Assembly: GCA_963803845.1 (NCBI GenBank)
Contig: CAWDNZ010000005.1
Location: 372,001-436,000 of the forward strand
Reading direction: 5' to 3'
DNA from: JABDIY01 sp963803845
Lineage (GTDB): Bacteria > Actinomycetota > Acidimicrobiia > Acidimicrobiales > SZUA-35
DNA length: 64,000 bases
Of the stretch, positions 42,390 through 51,105 are shown piece after piece. Every line of letters starts with the position of its first letter. The first letter of the stretch is position 1. The translations under genes and the position numbers were made by a program. The notes beneath the pieces were generated by a model that saw only the letters and a list, made by a program, of their open reading frames with translations, did not search any database and had not been told where the DNA came from.

Positions 42390-42845
42390 TCAGAGCCTGG
42401 CCGCAATTCCGATCATGTCGTTGATACGTCGAAAGACCTCCAATGTCGATATCACTTGGCCGGCGACCGCCGTTTGATCATCAGATGCTGGTTTTTCCAT
42501 CTCTATGAGCCGGCCGTCTGGAGCGCTCAATCCGAAGGCGAGCTCCGCAAGGAGATCAGTGCCGTCGCTAACACGCAATCTACTAATTTCAGCGAGGCTG
42601 CCAATCTCGCCGCTCTCGAGAATCTCGACGGCAGCATCGACGTTAATTGCGACTTCACCCTGCGGCCTCGAATCTGAGAGATCGGGGTCTGGTAGTTCAG
42701 CAACGAGAAGTCGCTGGACGAGGTGTGCAAGTTGGCGGGTCTGGCAAATCGCTTCAGCCTTTTCGTTGTAGACGGCGAGCGGCCCAATCGTTAGCACGAG
42801 CTGGGACGGCCCCGTTTGTGTTAGGCGGTCAATCGTCAATATCAT
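42390..42845 (-). CDS. Hypothetical protein linked to WXG100 genes
   Basis: A 151-residue soluble protein starting at ATG 42845 (a longer frame to 42866 is possible). The start overlaps the end of the next upstream gene by 17 bases. N-terminal beta strands (MILTIDRLTQTG, LVLTIGPLAVYNEKAEAI) and a C-terminal helix (FRRINDMIGIAARL) are seen. No signal peptide. I do not recognise the family. Position downstream of WXG100 genes suggests a chaperone or accessory role, which is inference. Confidence 0.65.
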   Translation of the reverse strand: MILTIDRLTQTGPSQLVLTIGPLAVYNEKAEAICQTRQLAHLVQRLLVAELPDPDLSDSRPQGEVAINVDAAVEILESGEIGSLAEISRLRVSDGTDLLAELAFGLSAPDGRLIEMEKPASDDQTAVAGQVISTLEVFRRINDMIGIAARL

Positions 42846-43263
42846 GATCGTCCCGTCGAATCTCAAGCGAGTTGGATATGGACTGGAGCTGGCGATGGAT
42901 TAGGGGTAGCAGCCCAAGCTCTACGGTGGCCACTGCGTAATCGACTAGTTCACCTACTTCGCCGAGCACTCGAAACTCCTGATAGAGAATCTGCTCCTCA
43001 GCTGCCTGCAACACGGCGAAGCCAAACCCATCGTTCGCGGTCTCGTGGCCGAGAAGAGTCCAGTTATTTGCGTCGAGAGCAGACGAAGAAATGAATTGCG
43101 ACCACGTGTGGGCAGACTGTGCTGTAGATACGACGATTGAGGCAGTTGAACCGTTCTCATCAAGATAGGGGCTCCGAGCGATTAGAGTTTCGTCCTCCTG
43201 CGCCTGCAGCACGTTCCACGCAGGTGGGAAGCAGATGTCTACCCGGGATGTTGATGTCTTCAA
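42829..43263 (-). CDS. Hypothetical protein linked to WXG100 genes
   Basis: A 144-residue soluble protein, 11 bases downstream of the WXG100-fusion gene. It opens SRVDICFPPAWNVLQAQEDE, which recalls the PPxW opening of small LpqN or DUF1795-like folds found beside type VII genes, then alternating strands and a C-terminal helix. No signal peptide or membrane segment. A secretion chaperone is an attractive idea but unproven. Confidence 0.65.
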   Translation of the reverse strand: MKTSTSRVDICFPPAWNVLQAQEDETLIARSPYLDENGSTASIVVSTAQSAHTWSQFISSSALDANNWTLLGHETANDGFGFAVLQAAEEQILYQEFRVLGEVGELVDYAVATVELGLLPLIHRQLQSISNSLEIRRDDHDIDD

Positions 43264-43274
43264 GTTCGACCTTT

Positions 43275-44291
43275 CTATAGAAGGGATATTCTCGGAATCG
43301 GATTGAAACGAACGCGATCTGAATGAAGCGACCGACTCAGGCTGATCAAGGCTTCGCCTGCATCGCCAACAGCGTCGACGGCGTCTCCGACTGAGCCTCC
43401 AACGGCTGCGCCAAATTCCGATACGCTGGGTGCGACGTAATCTGCTGCGACCCCGCCTAGGAAGCCTCCCACAATTTTTCCGGTTGCCGCCCCCGCGAAA
43501 CCCCCGAGAGAAGATCCCAAGGCGCCACCGAGCAACATCCCAGGTGGTCCTGCGAAGCTCCCCAACGCCATTCCAGCTGCCGCTCCGGTGCTGGCACCAA
43601 ATGCACCACCGACTGAGCCTAAGAGAGCGGCCCCGCCCAAGGAAAGGGCAGCTGTTGAGGCAGTGACAGCGATTCCGGATCCGATGGCCCTCCCGTAGCG
43701 CTGCGAGTCAGTAAAGTCGCCGGGGAGGTCGTCGATCCAGCGGTCAAAACCGGCGATAGTGCCTGCGCCTGTCGCAACGATCCCAGTTGCAATTGGGACA
43801 GCAAGATGGGTGGCACGAGTGACATTCGGGCCAATCGTTAGCCAACCAGGATTGACAGATCCTAGGAACTCCGGAAGCTCGTTAATTAGAGGAAGAACAA
43901 CAGCTTCGCCGACGCCGATCAGGCCGGCGAATAGGCCAGTAGCAATTCCACCCTGACCAGCCCGGGAAGTCGAGCCGTTCACCAAGTTGCTGCCGTTCCT
44001 AGTGTGGGACGCGGCGGACATGCCCTTGGTGGTGCTGGTCTGACGTTGGTCGTTCGCTTGGCGTCGAAGGATTCGTTCGTTTTCGAGAAGCGCCTCGGCG
44101 ACCCGCTGCATGTTGGCTCGTGCCGTGCCGTACCAATAGCGACGGAAGTTGTCGCTATAGGCGCCGACCCACCAAGTCTGGCGCATGTGAGCATCCAGCT
44201 CGGTCTTCATATCTTGGGTGCGTCGCGCTCGATCGCCAAATGTGCGAGCTAGGCGTTCTAGTTGATCAGCATCTGCGCCAAGGCGGGCCAT
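43275..44291 (-). CDS. WXG100-domain protein with long glycine-rich C-terminus (candidate secreted effector)
   Basis: A 338-residue protein. Residues 1-95 are an ESAT-6-type helical hairpin (MARLGADADQLERLARTFGD, turn WWVGAYSDNFRRYWYG, where the Trp-x-Gly sits), strongly similar to the short WXG100 at 44358. A Ser/Thr/Asn-rich linker leads to hydrophobic and Gly-rich segments (about residues 120-150, 175-190, 205-290) with glycine-zipper pattern, e.g. GGALLGSVGGAFGASTGAAA, capable of entering or forming membranes. Long WXG100 fusions are typical type VII substrates. No known toxin domain is seen at the C-terminus. Confidence 0.82.
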   Translation of the reverse strand: MARLGADADQLERLARTFGDRARRTQDMKTELDAHMRQTWWVGAYSDNFRRYWYGTARANMQRVAEALLENERILRRQANDQRQTSTTKGMSAASHTRNGSNLVNGSTSRAGQGGIATGLFAGLIGVGEAVVLPLINELPEFLGSVNPGWLTIGPNVTRATHLAVPIATGIVATGAGTIAGFDRWIDDLPGDFTDSQRYGRAIGSGIAVTASTAALSLGGAALLGSVGGAFGASTGAAAGMALGSFAGPPGMLLGGALGSSLGGFAGAATGKIVGGFLGGVAADYVAPSVSEFGAAVGGSVGDAVDAVGDAGEALISLSRSLHSDRVRFNPIPRISLL

Positions 44292-44357
44292 GATCTACTC
44301 CTGAGAAATACATGGGTCCCGGCTCGGGCTATGCCGAACCGGGACCCGGGGAGACTT

Positions 44358-44624
44358 CTATGCCTGGCTGGTCTGACGCTGCTGGGCGGCCTGCTTCTTC
44401 ACCTGGCCGGCAGTCTGGCGCAGTTCCTGACAGAGACGCTGGAGATTGCTTCGGTGGGTGCCATTCCAGTCGCTCTTGAAACGCTGAGCATCACTTCCTT
44501 CCCACCAGACGCTCTCGACCTCGCCGCCGAGGATCCGGATCGTGTCCTCGATCTGGCCGGCATGCTGTTCAAATTTCGCCGCCATGCGATCGAGTTGTTC
44601 TACGTCTGCTCCAAGTTGAGCCAT
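44358..44624 (-). CDS. WXG100 family protein (EsxA-like)
   Basis: An 88-residue protein of classical size. Two helices flank the turn WWEGSDAQRFKSDW with the W-x-G motif; the C-terminal helix lacks a clear YxxxD/E signal. The start follows AAGGAGAAAG. It is the first gene of a minus-strand cluster with the long WXG100 fusion 66 bases downstream, and motif copy 4 is 82 bases upstream. The two proteins probably pair or are exported together by the EssC motor. Confidence 0.9.
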   Translation of the reverse strand: MAQLGADVEQLDRMAAKFEQHAGQIEDTIRILGGEVESVWWEGSDAQRFKSDWNGTHRSNLQRLCQELRQTAGQVKKQAAQQRQTSQA

Positions 44625-44705
44625 TGCTTTCTCCTTTGTGGTGCGACGCTTCTTGAGAGCCTCGCATTTGCTGTTGATGAGAACTTACGGTGAAGAGATA
44701 GAGGG

Positions 44706-44727
44706 GGAAATGGGGATGAGTCCCCTA
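44706..44727 (-). promoter_or_regulatory. Island palindromic motif, copy 4 (before WXG100)
   Basis: On the minus strand it reads AGGGGACTCATCCCCATTTC, matching the island motif. It begins with the TAG stop of the upstream FHA gene and is 82 bases before the WXG100 ATG. Confidence 0.55.
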
Positions 44728-45432
44728 GTTCGGAGATTGCGGAAGTAACGCGAGACTGTCAGCGGTCACTAGCCCGGAGGTGATCGCGTAATCCACAAGG
44801 CGATTGCGCCGGTCCTTGGCAAGGGTTGTGCTGCTTCCCCTGAGCCCGCCAACGCCTGCCGTCGATAGGCGATCGCAGACGTTGTCAAGCTTGCGGTTGA
44901 ACCGGGTGATTCTCCAGCCCAGTACTTGGGCCGCCTCCCGGTTCGTAGGCACAATTCGAGGAGCACTGGGGTCTTCCAACCGGTTCTTGGCGAGCGCCAC
45001 GATGCATTGAAGCTGAGTCTCGGTCAATTCGATCCCTAGCTTCTTTGCAGTGACCGTGACGGTGGACGTTGGCCCGTCGAGCGGCGCATGAGGCGGTGGT
45101 ACGGGTACCGGGACCGTGACGTCGATCTCGTAGGTAGAGCGGCCGGCTTGGAACCGCAGCACTGACTCTGCGAAACCCAGGGGGACACTGCCACCGGGTG
45201 CCACCTGCATTCGCGATGGGCTGTGTTTGTCAGCGATCTCGATCCCAATGACTGAGCCCACATTGTCTAACCACCAGCCCGATTGGCTGTAGCGCAGCAA
45301 GCCGAGATGTCGGTGAAGATGGTGGTTGTCATCGATCGAAAGGTCTCCGTGCCGGCCGAAGGTCAGGGTCTCTCCGGCGGCGACGCAGTGGACCTCGCCG
45401 CAGAAGCTCAGACGCAGCCCCTTGTCTTCCAA
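44725..45432 (-). CDS. FHA domain protein with C-terminal winged-helix-like domain
   Basis: A 235-residue protein if it starts at TTG 45432, which follows AAGGAGAGAGGG; an ATG at 45480 gives 251. The FHA domain (about residues 8-105) reads TLTFGRHGDLSIDD, then HLHRHLGLLRY in place of SRxHxxL, so the phosphothreonine Ser is His here. The C-terminal half has LTETQLQCIVALAKNRLEDP, PTNREAAQVLGWRITRFNRK and LDNVCDRLST, a DNA-binding-type helix-turn-helix pattern. A phospho-responsive regulator of the neighbouring WXG100 operon is a natural reading. Divergent from the FHA-ABC gene. Confidence 0.72.
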   Translation of the reverse strand: MEDKGLRLSFCGEVHCVAAGETLTFGRHGDLSIDDNHHLHRHLGLLRYSQSGWWLDNVGSVIGIEIADKHSPSRMQVAPGGSVPLGFAESVLRFQAGRSTYEIDVTVPVPVPPPHAPLDGPTSTVTVTAKKLGIELTETQLQCIVALAKNRLEDPSAPRIVPTNREAAQVLGWRITRFNRKLDNVCDRLSTAGVGGLRGSSTTLAKDRRNRLVDYAITSGLVTADSLALLPQSPN

Positions 45433-45567
45433 CCCTCTCTCCTTATCCGCAAGTACCAGCAAGAAATAATGACATAGCATGACCTGAACGTCAAAACGAT
45501 GTTGAAGATCCGGTCGGGGCTTTGCGGGCCAACCCCTTCAACCGGTAGCTTGGCTTTCAATGGTGAA

Positions 45568-47952
45568 ATGCGAGTGGTAGCGAAAAGCAAGATTCGTATT
45601 GACTATGACGGACGGTTTCTCGAATGCGATGAAGGCGAACTCATCGTTGGCCGAGGAGACGACTGCGCTCTCGTAATTCACGACAAGTCCGTCTCGAGAA
45701 ACCACCTCGCCATTCGGCAGGTTGGTTCGACTTGGCAGCTTGAGGATTTGGGGTCCGCCAACGGCTCCTGGCTGGCCGGCGAGAGAGTCTCTTCAGCACC
45801 AATTGATACGGTCTTGCACGTTCGCCTCGGTGGGGTCGATGGGCCACTCTTGATGCTCTCTCCCACAGGCTCACCCGGGCCAGACGGGGATGGAGGCGTC
45901 ACATTCGGGCAGCTGTCCAAGAGCTTGGACGCCGAGAGCCGAACGGTTGCGGTAAAACGCCATGCCAGCAAGCGCACAGCCACCCTCACGATCGGACGCG
46001 ACCCTGCAAACTCTGTCTGTCTTGATGATTTGCAGGTTTCTCGTCGCCACGCAATCGTTGAGTTTCGCGCCGATGGAACCGTCCTGGTCCGGGATCTGAA
46101 AAGCAGCAACGGTACGTTCGTCGACGGTCGCCGCGTGAGTGAGGCGATTATCACAGAGGACTCAGCGGTGGTTGTGGGGGCGAGTCTGCTTCAGCTCCGG
46201 GGCGATAGTTTCGAGATCTTCCAACAGAGCAGCCTGATGACCTTCGAGGTCGATCGCCTCACTGTTGCGGATGCAAAGGGCCGTCCGATTTTGAGGGATA
46301 TTTCCTTGAGAATTCCACCTCGGACGCTCATTGGTGTCCTTGGGCCATCCGGCGCTGGGAAGTCCACCCTTATAAAGGCGATTGTCGGCGCAATGCGAGT
46401 AGCAGGAGGGGAGGTTCGCTATGGCGGCGTTGATCTCCTCAAGGGTCTGGCTTCTACGAGGCGAGCAATTGGCTACGTTCCTCAGGACGACATTCTCCAT
46501 GATCCCCTTTCGGTGAATGACTCGCTTGAGTACGCCGCCCGGCTTCGCTTTTCGTCGGACGTTCGTTCTGCTGAGATCGACGCAGCAATTGACGATGTTC
46601 TCGAGGATCTGAAGCTTGTCGACCATCGGTATAAGTTGATCTCCCAGTTGTCTGGCGGTCAGCGAAAGCGAGTCAGCACGGCGATGGAACTGCTCACACG
46701 ACCTCCTCTGCTTATGCTGGACGAGCCGAGTTCCGGGCTGGATCCGGGCAACGAGAAGTCGCTGATGCAACTTCTGCGTGACTTGTCCCAACGCGATGGA
46801 GACGACGTTGGTCGCCGGGTGGTCGTGGTAACGCATAGCATCCAGAGCCTGAACCTGTGTGATTACGTACTCGTGCTGAGACCGGGCACGACCGAGGATC
46901 CCGGGGGAAGGCTCGCTTACTTCGGGAGGCCCGCTGACCTTCTCGAGGTCTTCAACGCCGAGGACGCAGCCGAGGTATTCCAAATGCTTGAAGCCCAGAC
47001 TGCACCCCACTGGGAGATCTCGGATCACATGCTGCTTCCCAGCCAAGACGCTGGCCTCTCTGCGGCAGAAGGGGAGTCGCTGGCGGAGTCACCTCTTTCG
47101 TGGTTGCAGCAAGTGCGCCTACTAACTCCGCGGTACGCCCGAATAGTCTTGGCTGACAAACAGAACGTCCTCCTTCTGGCCGTCCAGGCACCGATCATCG
47201 GAGTGCTGCTGTCGCTCGTAAGTGGGGGAGCGTTTACTCCGGATCCGGGCGTGCCATCCTCCAAAGCCGTCCTGTTGTTACTCGGCCTCGTTCTGTCGGT
47301 GACATATCTCGGCACGAGTAACTCCGTTCGAGAAATCGTGAAGGAGCGGCCAATTTTCCTGCGGGAAAGGGCGCTGGGGCTCAGGGAGTCCGCGTATGTC
47401 ACGTCGAAAGTGATCGTTCTGGTTCTCATCGCAATCGTTCAAGCGTTAGGACTCACGCTCTTCGGGACGTTCACGGCCGGTCGGCCCAGCGGCCCCGAGG
47501 ACATCGACTGGCTATTGCCACCGATTCTGTCGTTGGCGGTTGTTGTAGTTGTGGCCGGCTGCGCGGCGGTGCTCATCGGTCTGTTGATCAGCTCGCTCGT
47601 CACAAACGCGGACAAGGCAATGTCGATCCTGCCGGTTGCCCTCCTTGCGCTCTACTTTTTGTCGAACGGACCCGCCAGGCTGGATGGCGTTCCCGTTGTT
47701 GAGCAAGTGAGCTACCTCAATACCGTACGTTGGGGTGTTTCGAGCGGGGCGATGGTGACCGACGCCAGCGCCCTGCTGGTGTGTGGGCCCCTCGCCGAAG
47801 GAGCGCTGCCAGACCCAACGCGCGAGGATCGCTGCCGACCGTCCTGGGAGCCGTCGTCCGCTGGTCTGATTGGGGGACTTGGAGCTTCGACCCTCATCGC
47901 ACTCGGCGCAGGTGTCGCTTCGGTGGTCGTGTTGAAGAGACGCCGCTTCTAG
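45568..47952 (+). CDS. FHA-FHA-ABC transporter, ABC-2 type (Rv1747-like)
   Basis: A 794-residue half-transporter, with ATG 45568 as start (45499 is the longest frame). Two FHA domains come first: IVGRGDDCALVI, VSRNHLAIRQ, LGSANGSWLAG, then TIGRDPANSVCLDD, VSRRHAIVEF and LKSSNGTFVDG. The ABC domain has Walker A GPSGAGKSTL near residue 260, Q-loop VPQDD, signature LSGGQRKRVS and Walker B LLMLDEPSSGLDP, an ABCG-like order with nucleotide domain first. Six membrane helices follow at about 520-790. The plan matches mycobacterial Rv1747, an exporter controlled through its FHA domains by the kinase PknF. Here the two island kinases are the natural controllers. Confidence 0.92.
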   Translation: MRVVAKSKIRIDYDGRFLECDEGELIVGRGDDCALVIHDKSVSRNHLAIRQVGSTWQLEDLGSANGSWLAGERVSSAPIDTVLHVRLGGVDGPLLMLSPTGSPGPDGDGGVTFGQLSKSLDAESRTVAVKRHASKRTATLTIGRDPANSVCLDDLQVSRRHAIVEFRADGTVLVRDLKSSNGTFVDGRRVSEAIITEDSAVVVGASLLQLRGDSFEIFQQSSLMTFEVDRLTVADAKGRPILRDISLRIPPRTLIGVLGPSGAGKSTLIKAIVGAMRVAGGEVRYGGVDLLKGLASTRRAIGYVPQDDILHDPLSVNDSLEYAARLRFSSDVRSAEIDAAIDDVLEDLKLVDHRYKLISQLSGGQRKRVSTAMELLTRPPLLMLDEPSSGLDPGNEKSLMQLLRDLSQRDGDDVGRRVVVVTHSIQSLNLCDYVLVLRPGTTEDPGGRLAYFGRPADLLEVFNAEDAAEVFQMLEAQTAPHWEISDHMLLPSQDAGLSAAEGESLAESPLSWLQQVRLLTPRYARIVLADKQNVLLLAVQAPIIGVLLSLVSGGAFTPDPGVPSSKAVLLLLGLVLSVTYLGTSNSVREIVKERPIFLRERALGLRESAYVTSKVIVLVLIAIVQALGLTLFGTFTAGRPSGPEDIDWLLPPILSLAVVVVVAGCAAVLIGLLISSLVTNADKAMSILPVALLALYFLSNGPARLDGVPVVEQVSYLNTVRWGVSSGAMVTDASALLVCGPLAEGALPDPTREDRCRPSWEPSSAGLIGGLGASTLIALGAGVASVVVLKRRRF

Positions 47953-48165
47953 CCGGCGGTGTCCGGTTCAACAAGTATCGCGTAGTCGACTTCGGCGATC
48001 TGGGGAACTTCTCGAATCCGCCAGGCAGTACTCCAGGTGGCACTCCCGCACCGCCAGTGTCTCGATGCGGTGATCATTCGGGAGTCCGTACTGGAGTGTT
48101 TGATGAATTGGGCGAAGGACGTCAACAAGTCTTGATTTTGCTGGGTATTTGGTGGTATTCGCCAC
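47949..48165 (-). pseudogene. Short frame-broken remnant downstream of PadR gene
   Basis: Coding signal on the minus strand reads LRPIHQTLQYGLPNDHRIET and LAVRECHLEYCLAD in one frame, then at about 48017 moves by one base to IREVPQIAEVDYAILVEPD and stops at 47949. Its end overlaps the stop of the convergent ABC gene. It begins 17 bases after the PadR stop, so the intact form would be an operon partner of PadR. Family not recognised. Confidence 0.5.
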
Positions 48166-48181
48166 ACCGAAAGTTTAGACG

Positions 48182-48526
48182 TTAGTTAGAAATTAGGCGA
48201 ACCGAATTTCCGGTCATCACCAGAGTGAAATCAAGATCACGGGCCCGCTGTACGCCATCTGGAGTCAGGTGAAAAAATCGGCTTGGCCGAGCGTCGCGAT
48301 CGTCATCGGGAGCCCGCCATTTGCCAGCGAGAAGGCCGCGATCTTCCAGGCGTCCGAGACACCGATACAGCGTGGACATCGCCACCGTTAACTTCGGGTT
48401 GGTCTCAAATGCTTTAACTAGGCGATATCCGTGAAATTGTGGTTCCCCGTCATTCAAAAGAGCAAGCGCTGCGGCCAACACACGTTCCTCGTTCTTCACC
48501 AGTGCGTCCCCGCTCTTCCTGCGCAT
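48182..48526 (-). CDS. PadR family transcriptional regulator
   Basis: A 114-residue regulator starting at ATG 48526 (a longer frame to 48610 adds an unlikely N-terminus). The winged helix is readable: VLAAALALLNDGEPQFHGYR, then LTVAMSTLYRCLGRLEDRGLL and RFFHLTPDGVQRARDL. This is the PadR fold without the long C-terminal helix (PadR-s2-like). It probably regulates its own operon or the ABC exporter. The DNA target is unknown. Confidence 0.82.
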   Translation of the reverse strand: MRRKSGDALVKNEERVLAAALALLNDGEPQFHGYRLVKAFETNPKLTVAMSTLYRCLGRLEDRGLLAGKWRAPDDDRDARPSRFFHLTPDGVQRARDLDFTLVMTGNSVRLISN

Positions 48527-49144
48527 CTTCAGAGTGTAGATCGCCGAATTGGCGACCACCTGACAGAACGCAACCCGTCCCGCTCCGTGGATCGGGAGAG
48601 TGAGCCCCATTGCCCGTGAAGGGTGATCTGACTCAGGCTTCGGGTATTAAACGCAAGACGGGTAGCGTCGTTCGCCGAGAGCAAATGGCGCAACACATTG
48701 GGCGTTCTTTGGCGACACGTCGTCCCGCGTAATCGGTTTCATTGCGCGGGACGATAATCGCAAATACGAGCGGTACTCACCGGCGTATCCAGGATGGTGA
48801 CTGCACCCCATGTTCTCGACGACGGATTCGTCGCACTGTTGCTCTATGGACTCACTCACTGACTTTGCTCTTCCCGGTGACATTCGAGCGATCACGCTGG
48901 CGTTGCGGGTTCCGCTGGTGGACCCCGGGCGCAGAGAGGCGTGGAACGCCCGCCTCGTGGGTCCAGGCGATTTCCTGGAAGCACCCGGTGTGAGGGAAGT
49001 GGTTCGAACCGTCAAGGGTCGAATCGTTGAACTATCGGCACGTTCGTGAACAAGACGATGGTTGCTGCAACATGACTCTGTCTCTGGTGGGCTCTTGATG
49101 GAACAGTACTTGCTTTATGATTGATCACGTGGATGGGAGGACCG
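48527..49144. other. Long gap with motif copy 5 and a candidate small gene (48846-49049)
   Basis: The 618-base gap precedes the second kinase. It has motif copy 5 at 48793-48812 (GATGGTGACTGCACCCCATG). 34 bases later an ATG at 48846 opens a 67-codon plus-strand frame (MDSLTDFALPGDIRAITLAL at the start, VREVVRTVKGRIVELSARS at the end) to 49049 with good coding character. No family is recognised and no ribosome site is clear. The remainder seems non-coding. Confidence 0.45.
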
Positions 49145-50992
49145 ATGGCCACCGAGATTGATCTTGGGATCGATGGACTCTCGGATGTTGTCCAGATAGG
49201 TCACGGGGGTTCGGCGCGGGTCTTTCGGGCGCGTCAGTTCGAGCTTGACCGAACGGTGGCCGTCAAGGTCCTCAACTCTGCGTGGGATGAGGACGTACAA
49301 CGCCGTTTTTCCCGCGAACGTCGGGCGATGGGCCGGCTCTCTGATCATCCTGGAATCGTTGGGGTCTATCAAGCCGGGACCACCAAAACCGGTCAGCCAT
49401 ACGTAATCATGCCACTTTACGACGGCAGCCTCCGCGATCGAATCGAAGCTGGCCCAGTTCCGTGGAGGGAGGCTGTTGAGAAGATGCGGGTGGTGGCCGA
49501 CACCATGTCCGCCGCGCATTCGATGGGAGTAATCCATCGTGACCTGAAGCCGGCCAATCTGCTCATCTCGGGAACCGGCGACCCAAAGGTTGCGGACTTC
49601 GGTATCTCTCGCTTGAACCTCTCTGAAACTTCGTCGCAGTCCTCGGCTCTCACGTTCACACCGGCCTACAGCCCTCCCGAATCGTTTACGGGCCCAACCG
49701 CAACACCGGCGGTTGATGTGTATGGAATGGGGGCGACCCTCTGGGCGTTGCTCGCTGGTCATCCTCCCTTTTCTGACACGGAAGGCGGAGTCAATCTTCT
49801 CGATCTGATGTATCGGGTCACCAATTCGCCCGTAGACCCACCCACGCCGCAGACGCCTCCGAAAGTGACGAAGGTTCTGCAGCGTGCGATGGCAAAGCAA
49901 CCGGAGGACCGTTACCCGTCCGCCATGGCGTTTCGCGATGCGCTGGACGAACTGCTCTCCGGTGGCATCGTCAATCGGCCCAATCCAGTTCTTCCCCCAG
50001 TCCGCCAGCAACCAGTTCTACGATCCGTAGCAAACACGCAACCGGTTCAAGAGCCACCGGATCGACGGACGGGCCTCTCGCCGGTCATCGCCGGTCTCGC
50101 CATCGTTGTGGCACTGCTCATGGGTGCCGTTGGCGCATTGGTTTTCACGCTGGTTCGCGGCGACGGCACGGATAGATCCGTTACCGCCTCAGGGACCGTG
50201 TCGAGTGAAGAATCCGCGCCCTCTGGTGAACTGCCGGATGGGTCGGAGGAACCAACGACGGACAGCGTCGAAGACGGTGGAGTGGCCGGGTCGGAGTCGA
50301 TTGACCCGACAGAGCAAGGGCCGTCCTATCTAGTTCTTGATCCGGTCCAACTATCAAGTGCGGAGGTGGACATTCTCGATCGGCGCGGGTACACCGAACG
50401 CACCGGTGCTCCCAGTACGGCGTGTGCTGAGGACTCGGCGGCGCCCTTGTTGCAGCCTCAAGTGAATGATTTTCTGAACGTGCGAAGTGATGCGGGGACC
50501 AGCAACCCAATCGTTATGCGGCTAGGGCCAGACATCCTTGTTCGTCGAAATCTTTCGATGAGTCGAGACGATGGCTCCGGGACTCGATGGGTTGGCATTC
50601 ATCTACCTGGCAACGACGGGCAGTGCGCTTGGGTTCACCCGGGTTATGTCGCCGTGCCAGCCACTAACGCCTGCCGGATAGGGGAGACGTTCATCTTTGG
50701 TGGGCCAACCCGTACATTCGATGCTCTGATCTGTGAGAACGACGCCACTGGTCTGCTGCGATATCGGGGTGTCCGTCTGGCCGACGGCGCCGCCATCGAT
50801 CTTCCCGCCTGCGCTCACTTCGACGGCTACTACGAAGCGAGAAACAGCGGAACCGTCTACTCATTGGTATTCCAAGACGGCGGGTTCGACTCATTCCTCG
50901 ACGTGGTAGATCCAGACGGCGAGGTCATCGTCAGCGAAGCCCTCATCCAGAACGTCGTCCCGGAACCGGTCTCCGCTGTTGCGAGCTGCTAG
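49145..50992 (+). CDS. Membrane Ser/Thr protein kinase (PknB-like) with SH3-type ectodomain
   Basis: A 615-residue kinase, paralogous to the one at 29856 over the whole catalytic domain. The ATG at 49145 follows GGGAGG. Motifs: IGHGGSARVF, VAVKVL, VIHRDLKPANLLI, VADFGISRL and SPPESF, so it should be active. The juxtamembrane part leads to a membrane helix at about residues 311-335 (AGLAIVVALLMGAVGALVF). The ectodomain has an acidic linker and then a bacterial SH3-like module (DFLNVRSDAGTSNPIVMRLG, about 439-500) and a C-terminal beta-rich part (to 615). SH3b modules bind wall peptides. Intracellular halves nearly the same, ectodomains different: two inputs, shared outputs. Confidence 0.92.
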   Translation: MATEIDLGIDGLSDVVQIGHGGSARVFRARQFELDRTVAVKVLNSAWDEDVQRRFSRERRAMGRLSDHPGIVGVYQAGTTKTGQPYVIMPLYDGSLRDRIEAGPVPWREAVEKMRVVADTMSAAHSMGVIHRDLKPANLLISGTGDPKVADFGISRLNLSETSSQSSALTFTPAYSPPESFTGPTATPAVDVYGMGATLWALLAGHPPFSDTEGGVNLLDLMYRVTNSPVDPPTPQTPPKVTKVLQRAMAKQPEDRYPSAMAFRDALDELLSGGIVNRPNPVLPPVRQQPVLRSVANTQPVQEPPDRRTGLSPVIAGLAIVVALLMGAVGALVFTLVRGDGTDRSVTASGTVSSEESAPSGELPDGSEEPTTDSVEDGGVAGSESIDPTEQGPSYLVLDPVQLSSAEVDILDRRGYTERTGAPSTACAEDSAAPLLQPQVNDFLNVRSDAGTSNPIVMRLGPDILVRRNLSMSRDDGSGTRWVGIHLPGNDGQCAWVHPGYVAVPATNACRIGETFIFGGPTRTFDALICENDATGLLRYRGVRLADGAAIDLPACAHFDGYYEARNSGTVYSLVFQDGGFDSFLDVVDPDGEVIVSEALIQNVVPEPVSAVASC

Positions 50993-51105
50993 TTGTTGAT
51001 CGGCAATTGCGACCCTCAGCCGGTCTGAATCATTCGAGTCGGGTGTGATAGACCGCCCAACGTTGCGTGTTCCTTCCGCGGTTCGTCCGCATCCGTGAGC
51101 GGTGC

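Noticed and set aside
46162..47046. A 294-codon antisense frame inside the FHA-ABC gene
   Set aside because: Antisense of conserved ABC motifs; residue composition not protein-like.
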